Part shown: positions 6,936 to 9,659 of the stretch, piece after piece
How the letters are laid out: the number at the start of each line of letters is the position of its first letter
Numbering within the stretch: the first letter of the stretch is position 1
Source: an uncultured Oscillibacter sp.
GTDB lineage: Bacteria; Bacillota; Clostridia; Oscillospirales; Oscillospiraceae
Length of the DNA: 9,659 bases
Direction of reading: 5' to 3'
Assembly: GCA_902490355.1 (NCBI GenBank)
Contig: CABUDN010000105.1
Location: 1-9,659 of the forward strand
Translations under genes and position numbers: made by a program
The notes under the pieces: generated by a model
Database searches by the model: none
The model's input: the letters and a program-made list of their open reading frames with translations, nothing else
What the model was told of the DNA's origin: nothing

Positions 6936-7345
6936 AAACGGTTCTGACGGCTGCGGCCACCGCTGCGGCCTGCGCCATGGTGCGGCATCAGGTGGAAAAG
7001 CCCGGGTTTGGGGAGAAGCGCTGGGGCCGCGTCTGCCTGCGGCCCATGTGGAACCAGCGCGGTGCCTTCGGACTGCCGGTGGCAGGACGCGCTCTGGCGG
7101 TGCCGTCTCTTCTGGCGCTGGGGCTGGTCTGGTGCTGCCGTCACAATGCACCGGTGAGCGCGGGACTGGTGCTGGGCGGCGGAGGGAGCAATCTCTTGGA
7201 GCGCCTGCGCCGGGGAATGGTGTGTGATTATCTGCGGGTACAGAAGGGCCCCGGTTTCCTGGGACGATATGTCTACAATCTGGCGGATCTGGCGATTTTT
7301 ACCGGCGCATTGGGGCTGGTGCTTTTCAGCCGCCGGGATGGATAA
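6932..7345 (+). CDS. Divergent signal peptidase II (LspA)-like membrane protein
   Basis: This 137-residue protein is shorter than typical LspA (150-170). LspA is the membrane aspartyl protease that removes signal peptides from lipoproteins. Recognisable pieces in LspA order are HQVEK (19-23, for DQxxK), WNQRGAFG (40-47, for NTGAAFG), LGGGGSNLLER (81-91, for GGALGNxxDR), MVCDY (96-100, for VVDF) and YNLAD (115-119, for FNxAD). Asp99 and Asp119 sit at the two catalytic aspartates, 20 apart (19 in Pseudomonas LspA). The usual Asp of DQxxK is His and that of GNxxDR is Glu. Hydrophobic segments lie at about 3-17, 54-69, 74-89 and 115-132. The start ATG overlaps the upstream TGA (ATGA) with AGGAG 6 bases before it, so translation is coupled to the GTPase-NYN gene. 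It may be a specialised or weakened LspA paralogue. The homology is fairly clear; activity is unknown. Confidence 0.7.
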   Translation: MKTVLTAAATAAACAMVRHQVEKPGFGEKRWGRVCLRPMWNQRGAFGLPVAGRALAVPSLLALGLVWCCRHNAPVSAGLVLGGGGSNLLERLRRGMVCDYLRVQKGPGFLGRYVYNLADLAIFTGALGLVLFSRRDG

Positions 7346-7347
7346 GA

Positions 7348-7382
7348 AAAAACTCCGAAGTCCCATGGACTTCGGAGTTTTT
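7348..7382. terminator. Bidirectional intrinsic terminator after the LspA-like gene
   Basis: A perfect 16-bp inverted repeat has arms 7348-7363 and 7367-7382 and the loop CAT, with five A and five T at the outer ends. It follows the LspA-like stop (7343-7345) by two bases and ends 17 bases from the stop of the convergent minus-strand gene (7400), so it can end both transcripts. Confidence 0.94.
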
Positions 7383-7399
7383 GTCTGCAAAGGGGCAGA

Positions 7400-7663
7400 T
7401 CAGCTCCCCCGGCGCAGGCGGAGGATGAGTCCTGTGATGGCGGACCCCGCGGTCATGGACAGTGCCTGAATGGTCCGCAGGCCGTAGAGTTCGCTGCCCG
7501 AAATTGGGGGATGCAGGGTGACGATCCAGGCCAAGATCGTAAGCAGCGCCAGAACCGCGGAAAGACACCACGCCCGGCGCCATCGCCGCAGCAGTGCGCG
7601 CAGCACGACGCCCAGCGCCAGGGGAACGAACACGATGACAGTCCAGACCGTCAAGGGAGACAT
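7400..7663 (-). CDS. Small three-helix membrane protein, function unknown
   Basis: I do not recognise this 87-residue protein. It has three hydrophobic stretches that look like membrane helices, at about 4-21, 31-50 and 60-81. A basic loop (RALLRRWRR, 22-30) sits between the first two and a basic C terminus (RLRRGS) follows the third; by the positive-inside rule both are probably cytoplasmic. It has no cysteine pair, catalytic motif or signal-peptidase site. The start at 7663 is supported by AGGAGGTG (7668-7675), which is too good a ribosome binding site to be chance. The same frame stays open further upstream, but those residues lie before this site. It lies 65 bp downstream of ilvD on the same strand with no separate promoter seen, so it is probably transcribed by read-through from ilvD. 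Nothing in it suggests a role in branched-chain amino acid synthesis. Confidence 0.72.
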   Translation of the reverse strand: MSPLTVWTVIVFVPLALGVVLRALLRRWRRAWCLSAVLALLTILAWIVTLHPPISGSELYGLRTIQALSMTAGSAITGLILRLRRGS

Positions 7664-7685
7664 GGGCCACCTCCTGATTGCCAAA

Positions 7686-7716
7686 GCGGCGGCAGACGCA
7701 AGACGCCTGCCGCCGC
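7686..7716 (-). other. GC-rich hairpin between ilvD and the small membrane protein gene
   Basis: GCGGCGGCAG (7686-7695) pairs with CTGCCGCCGC (7707-7716), a 10-bp, almost pure G/C stem that can extend by two pairs past one mismatch. On the minus strand it begins about 12 bases after the ilvD stop and is followed by only three T. It is therefore at best a leaky terminator; it may instead protect the ilvD mRNA 3' end or lower expression of the downstream gene. Confidence 0.6.
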
Positions 7717-7728
7717 AACGGTAATTGC

Positions 7729-9414
7729 TTACAGATTGTCGTACTTCAAAATGGCACCTTCGGAACCGGAGGCAGCGATCTTGCAGTACAGACCCAGCCA
7801 GCCCTTCTTGAACTTGGGCTCGGGACGCTTCCAGGCCTTGAGACGGGCTTCGATCTCCTCCTGGGGAACCTTCAGCTCCAGGCTGCGGCTCTCCACATCG
7901 ATGACGATCCGGTCACCGTCGTGGACGATGGCGATGGGGCCGCCCTCGGCAGCCTCGGGGGAGATGTGACCGACGAAGCAGCCGTTGTTGGTACCGGAGA
8001 ACCGGCCGTCGGTGATGAGGGCGGTGGACAGGGCCAGACCGCGGCCATAGAGGTACTTCATGGCCTTGAACATCTCGCGCATGCCGGGGCCGCCCTTGGG
8101 GCCTTCATAGCGGATGACCACCACATGGCCCTCGTGGACCTTGCCGGAGAGAATGGCCTCTTCAGCCTCTTCCTCAGAGTCGAAGCAGATGGCTTCGCCC
8201 TCGAAGTGGTGCAGGCTCTTGTCGAAGGCGCCGGGCTTGGTGATGCCGGTGTCGGGAGCCAGGTTGCCCCGCAGCACGGCCACGCCGCCGGTATAGCCGA
8301 AGGGATCGTCCATGGTGTGGTTGACCAGGCCGGTGGCGGGGTAGATGTAGCGGTGCGTGGCAATGTTCTCCGCCAGGGTGTGGGCGGTGACCGTCATGAC
8401 GTCGGTCTCCAGCAGAGTCTGGAGATTCTCCATCAGGCGGGGCACGCCGCCGTCATAATAGAAGTCGATGACGTTGTACTTGCAGGCGGGGTTCATCTTG
8501 GCGATCTGGGGCGTAGTCCGGGACAGGGAGTCAAACTCGTCCAGCACGCGGATGTCCAGCTCCGCCTCGTGGGCAATGGCGGTCAGGTGCATGACGGCGT
8601 TGGTGGAGCCGCTCATGGCAAGGCAGGCCTTGATAGCGTTGCGGATGGCGCCGTTGGTCAGAATCTTGCGGGAGGTGATCTGCTTTTCCACCAGCTCCAT
8701 GATCTTCACACCGGTCTGCTCACCCATGGCCAGACGGGCGGCAGAAGTGGCGGGAGCCAGGCCGCCGTCGGGCAGCGTCATGCCCAGAGCCTCGGCCAGG
8801 GCGCACATGGTGTTGGCGGTGCCCAGGTAGGAGCAGGAGCCGCAGCCGGGGCAGGCGGTATCTTCCAGCGCCACGTATTCCGCTTCGCTGATCTTGCCGG
8901 CGGAGAGCATGCCGTAAGCCTCGGTGCTGGAGGTCTGGTCGGCCTGACGGCCGTCAAAGACCACGCCGCCCTCCATGGGGCCGCCGGGCAGGAAGATGCA
9001 GGGAATGTCCAGCCGGGCAGCGGCCATCAGCATGCCGGGGACAATCTTGTCGCAGGAGCCCAGCAGCACCAGACCGTCAAAGAGATTGATCTGGGCCATG
9101 GACTCGATGGAGTTGGCGATCAGCTCACGGGAGGGGAGGATGTAGTGCATGCCGTCGTGGCCCTGGCCCATGCCGTCGCATCCGCCGATGACGCCGAATT
9201 CGATGGGGGTGCCGCCGGCACGATAGATGCCGTCCTTGACCCGCTGGGCCACCTGGCGGAGGTTGAAGTGACCGGGGACACACTCGCTCCAGGCATTGGC
9301 GATGCCGATGACGGGGCGCTTAAGGTCATCCGTGGTGAAACCCATGGATTTCAGAGTTGCGCGGTAGTACTGATTTCCCAGTCCTTCCAGGATGTGTTTA
9401 CTGCGTTCCTTCAT
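7729..9414 (-). CDS. ilvD: Dihydroxy-acid dehydratase (IlvD/Edd family)
   Basis: This 561-residue cytosolic iron-sulfur enzyme removes water from 2,3-dihydroxy-isovalerate and 2,3-dihydroxy-3-methylvalerate, the third common step of valine/isoleucine synthesis. Motifs include NAWSECVPGH (40-49), GGCDGMGQGHDGM (77-89), LPSRELIA (93-100), GSCDKIVPGML (119-129; Cys121 cluster ligand, Asp122), ACPGCGSCSYLGTANTM (187-203; Cys194 ligand) and, near the C terminus, VVVIRYEGPKGGPGM and GRFSG, the latter holding the active-site serine. It matches the E. coli pattern (VPGH, CPxCGSC) rather than the TPCN pattern of plant-type [2Fe-2S] enzymes, so I infer an oxygen-sensitive cluster. It is shorter than the 616-residue E. 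coli protein. After GRFSG it reads TNNGCFVGH where E. coli has GTSGLSIGH. No other ilv or leu gene is in the window. A sugar-acid dehydratase of the same family is the main alternative. The ATG is preceded by AAAGGA about 9 bases upstream. Confidence 0.9.
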   Translation of the reverse strand: MKERSKHILEGLGNQYYRATLKSMGFTTDDLKRPVIGIANAWSECVPGHFNLRQVAQRVKDGIYRAGGTPIEFGVIGGCDGMGQGHDGMHYILPSRELIANSIESMAQINLFDGLVLLGSCDKIVPGMLMAAARLDIPCIFLPGGPMEGGVVFDGRQADQTSSTEAYGMLSAGKISEAEYVALEDTACPGCGSCSYLGTANTMCALAEALGMTLPDGGLAPATSAARLAMGEQTGVKIMELVEKQITSRKILTNGAIRNAIKACLAMSGSTNAVMHLTAIAHEAELDIRVLDEFDSLSRTTPQIAKMNPACKYNVIDFYYDGGVPRLMENLQTLLETDVMTVTAHTLAENIATHRYIYPATGLVNHTMDDPFGYTGGVAVLRGNLAPDTGITKPGAFDKSLHHFEGEAICFDSEEEAEEAILSGKVHEGHVVVIRYEGPKGGPGMREMFKAMKYLYGRGLALSTALITDGRFSGTNNGCFVGHISPEAAEGGPIAIVHDGDRIVIDVESRSLELKVPQEEIEARLKAWKRPEPKFKKGWLGLYCKIAASGSEGAILKYDNL

Positions 9415-9445
9415 AATTCAGTTTCCTTTCTGCATTCACGCTTGC

Positions 9446-9453
9446 AGCGGAAT
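9446..9453. repeat. AGCGGAAT octamer in the ilvD leader
   Basis: AGCGGAAT on the plus strand, within about +5 to +13 of the predicted ilvD transcript. The same octamer forms both arms of the palindrome at 9584-9602 in the leader of the divergent gene, so the two may be sites for one regulator. A single half-site is weak evidence. Confidence 0.3.
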
Positions 9454-9464
9454 TTTCTGCCCTC

Positions 9465-9494
9465 ATGATAGCATTTTGCCGGGAGGGCTGTCAA
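9465..9494 (-). promoter_or_regulatory. ilvD promoter
   Basis: On the minus strand TTGACA (9489-9494), 18 bases, then TATCAT (9465-9470), with TG one base before the -10 (an extended -10). Transcription should begin near 9458, giving a leader of about 44 bases. That is too short for a T-box or a leader-peptide attenuator, so control by amino acid supply, if any, would act at the promoter. Confidence 0.75.
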
Positions 9495-9539
9495 TGGCGG
9501 CCGGGGGAATAAAATGCGAAAAAAACCCGGGGATATCCG

Positions 9540-9568
9540 TTGACAAAGGGAGAGGGCGCGGGTATAGT
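9540..9568 (+). promoter_or_regulatory. Promoter of the rightward gene at the window edge
   Basis: TTGACA (9540-9545), 17 bases, then TATAGT (9563-9568): a perfect -35, one mismatch in the -10, optimal spacing. A run of seven A lies about 14 bases upstream and could act as an UP element. Transcription should begin near 9575, leaving a leader of about 75 bases. Confidence 0.87.
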
Positions 9569-9583
9569 GTAGGTGTCAGAAGA

Positions 9584-9602
9584 AGCGGAATCATATTCCG
9601 CT
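9584..9602. promoter_or_regulatory. 19-bp palindrome just inside the rightward transcript (operator candidate)
   Basis: AGCGGAATCATATTCCGCT is a perfect inverted repeat with 8-bp arms and a 3-base centre, at about +9 to +27 of the predicted transcript. That location and symmetry suit a dimeric repressor; it can also fold as an RNA hairpin. No T tract follows, so it is not a terminator by itself. Confidence 0.5.
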
Positions 9603-9614
9603 CCGGGGAATGAA

Positions 9615-9629
9615 CGGCGCAGTGCGCCG
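9615..9629 (+). other. Second leader hairpin upstream of the rightward gene
   Basis: CGGCGC (9615-9620) pairs with GCGCCG (9624-9629) around a 3-base loop, ending 8 bases before the ribosome binding site at 9638. It could affect access of ribosomes to the start, but six pairs are a modest signal. Confidence 0.4.
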
Positions 9630-9650
9630 GAAAAGATAAGGAGAATCAGT

Positions 9651-9659
9651 ATGGATGTA
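9651..9659 (+). CDS. Start of a gene cut by the window edge
   Basis: ATG 9651 is preceded by AAGGAG (9638-9643) at 7 bases and by a strong promoter and leader, so a real gene begins here. Only Met-Asp-Val is visible; the product cannot be named. It is divergent from ilvD. Confidence 0.75.

Noticed and set aside
5091..7151. A 686-codon open frame on the minus strand opposite the GTPase-NYN gene
   Set aside because: Pro/Arg/His-rich antisense product without motifs; it spans the junction of two well-supported plus-strand genes.
6932..7345. Calling the 137-residue protein a standard LspA
   Set aside because: It is short, two conserved Asp positions are replaced (His19, Glu90) and the glycine before Asn87 is Ser. 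I keep LspA-like without a gene symbol.
9415..9458. A T-box or leader-peptide attenuator in the ilvD leader
   Set aside because: The predicted leader is only about 44 bases, with no terminator stem, T-box motif or short ORF rich in Ile/Val/Leu codons.
7678..9468. A long open frame on the plus strand across all of ilvD (about 596 codons)
   Set aside because: Its product is a low-complexity Gly/His/Ala-rich string with no known motif. It is the antisense image of a GC-rich, strongly conserved ilvD, has no ribosome binding site, and crosses the ilvD promoter and small-gene boundary.

Overview
The window is compact, GC-rich bacterial DNA with no mobile elements, RNA genes or CRISPR arrays that I could see. 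Sigma-70/SigA-type promoters with 17-18 bp spacers, strong AGGAGG-type ribosome binding sites, a clostridial-style two-gene Trk potassium system and a TetM-like GTPase fused to a YacP/Rae1-type domain all point to an anaerobic Firmicute, most likely a high-GC gut Clostridium relative (Oscillospiraceae-like). The species assignment is inference; no marker gene here fixes it.

Layout. Positions 65-2912 (+): trkA and trkH, a two-gene operon for K+ uptake. A perfect 17-bp stem with A and T tracts (2931-2969) serves as a shared terminator with the convergent pfkA (2977-3993, -), the ATP-type 6-phosphofructokinase. Positions 3994-4277 form a divergent control region: a near-consensus pfkA promoter, a palindrome in the pfkA leader, two 13-bp direct repeats 20 bp apart upstream of the pfkA -35, and a promoter facing the next operon. 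Positions 4278-7345 (+): an 885-residue translational GTPase of the TetM/EF-G type with a C-terminal NYN/PIN-like nuclease domain, overlapping by 4 bp a short divergent signal-peptidase-II (LspA)-like membrane protein. A bidirectional terminator (7348-7382) separates this operon from the minus strand. Positions 7400-9414 (-): ilvD (dihydroxy-acid dehydratase), then a GC-rich hairpin, then an 87-residue three-helix membrane protein of unknown function. Positions 9415-9659: a second divergent control region with promoters for ilvD and for a rightward gene of which only three codons are inside the window.

The trk, pfkA and ilvD loci are ordinary housekeeping metabolism. The stretch that stands out is the GTPase-NYN/LspA-like operon. 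Rae1 (YacP) of Bacillus subtilis is a ribosome-dependent mRNA endonuclease thought to act in the A site, and TetM/EF-G-type GTPases bind the same part of the ribosome. Joining the two in one chain suggests a GTPase that carries its own mRNA nuclease to the ribosome. The loop that TetM uses to dislodge tetracycline is replaced, so a drug-resistance label would be doubtful.
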